From contig CM043970.1 in the NCBI GenBank assembly GCA_014529385.2, positions 68,220,567-68,284,566 of the forward strand: DNA of 64,000 nucleotides, written 5' to 3'. Source of the DNA: Adiantum capillus-veneris (lineage: Eukaryota > Streptophyta > Polypodiopsida > Polypodiales > Pteridaceae). The position numbers and the translations under genes were made by a program. The notes under the pieces were generated by a model. The model was not told the DNA's origin. It saw nothing but the letters and a program-made list of their open reading frames with translations, and made no database searches. Position 1 is the stretch's first letter, and the number at the start of each line of letters is the position of its first letter. Shown in pieces: positions 63,241-64,000 of the stretch.

Positions 63241-63452
63241 AAATTTCAAGGCTAATAGATCCCTCCGTGCATCTTTTGTTAGAGGAGACTGCAAAAAATG
63301 GATGTTGCACGTGATCACATAGCCTATCTGAGGAAAATTTGGTGTATTTGCTCGAATTTCAGCTATTAACATGACGTGCATCCTAGCACAATGCGCCCCT
63401 GCCTATTGTATTCCACGTGCCAGCTTTCCATATAGTACAACTTTGTTGTTGT

Positions 63453-63496
<44 letters not shown>

Positions 63497-63697
63497 CAAG
63501 GCCAATAGATCCCTCCATGCATCGTTCATTAAAGGAGGCTACAAAAAATGGATGTTGCCAGTGATCACGTAGCCTACCTGAGGCAAATTTGGTGCACTTT
63601 CTCGGTGTTTAGCTATTAACATGACTTGCATCCTAGCACAATGCACCCCCGCCTGTCGTATTGCATGTGCCATCTTTCCATGTAGCCTGACTTCATC

Positions 63698-63748
<51 letters not shown>

Positions 63749-63810
63749 TATTGCATGTGCCATCTTTCCATGTAGCCTGACTTCATCGTAGAGAGAGAGA
63801 GAGAGAGTTG
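63241..63810. repeat. Tandem array, period about 250 bp, each unit ending in (GA)n
   Basis: Unit 1 from 63,247 and unit 2 from 63,497 share CAAGGC.AATAGATCCCTCC, AAAAAATGGATGTTGC, GTGATCAC.TAGCCTA, AGCTATTAACATGAC and GCATCCTAGCACAATGC; (GA)n follows each (63,457-63,492; 63,702-63,745). A third, 50-bp partial copy (63,748-63,808) repeats TTGCATGTGCCATCTTTCC and its (GA)n. 63,811-64,000 has no gene. Confidence 0.9.
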
Positions 63811-64000
63811 CTAACGTCTGGTTTTGTGGCTCCTACTGGATAGAGAGACAGAGATATAGAGAGATTTGTGGCCATTGTGTGCAAAATCTTGACTAGATTC
63901 TGAATCTACCTTGAAGAAAACCAACAATATCTAGAGTAAATATTGACATAAGACCTAAAAAGTTGAAGAGTTTTGAGTGTGTCCTAATTTTCTTTGGCTA

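Overview
The window looks like a nuclear segment of a large, repeat-rich land-plant genome. The support is Ty3/gypsy elements of Tat-like and chromovirus-like type, Ty1/copia elements with tRNA-iMet-type primer sites, plant L1-type LINE remnants, Helitron termini of the plant type (5' TC, 3' CTAGT, A|T target), and very long (CT)n, (GT)n and (AT)n arrays. I see no intact host gene, no rRNA or tRNA gene and no CRISPR. Almost every recognisable protein is a broken transposon protein. The species cannot be named from the sequence alone.

Layout: 1-4.7 kb is a minus-strand Ty3/gypsy element with gag, protease, RT, two RNase H domains and integrase, cut by the window start. 4.7-7.3 kb is non-coding with a 149-bp (CT)n run. 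7.4-35.5 kb is a nest of chromovirus-like elements arranged head to head about position 25.5 kb: on each side, going outward, come an integrase end, an LTR, then gag-pol. The left LTR (10.2-11.2 plus 23.2-23.6 kb) is split by a foreign insertion of about 12 kb, 11,217-23,193.

That insertion is the most unusual object here. Two direct repeats of about 4.0 kb flank a 3.9-kb core. The core carries, on the minus strand, a decayed gene of about 1,100 codons ending in a non-LTR, Penelope/telomerase-like reverse transcriptase (GIPMG and FMDD motifs), with no integrase, protease or RNase H seen. Each repeat carries on the opposite strand a 171-codon reading frame of unknown family, conserved in length between the copies. 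All four repeat ends are TG/GT tracts. I could not assign it to a named family.

35.5-38 kb holds LINE remnants. 38-49.6 kb is a copia element whose protease/integrase junction is interrupted by a 7.7-kb segment bounded by inverted repeats. That segment contains a second, internally deleted copia, an 847-bp miniature LTR element with a perfect 5-bp target duplication, a foldback element and several (CT)n/(GA)n tracts. 49.6-54.4 kb holds a tandem duplication and a LINE ORF1 remnant. 54.8-61.1 kb has a chain of short non-autonomous Helitrons inserted end to end. 61-64 kb has microsatellites and a 250-bp tandem array.

Across the elements, in-frame stops are repeatedly TGA, TAG or TAA where CGA, CAG or CAA would restore the reading, as expected of methylation-driven C-to-T decay of silenced repeats. 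The elements do not form a pathway; the history is one of successive nested insertions.
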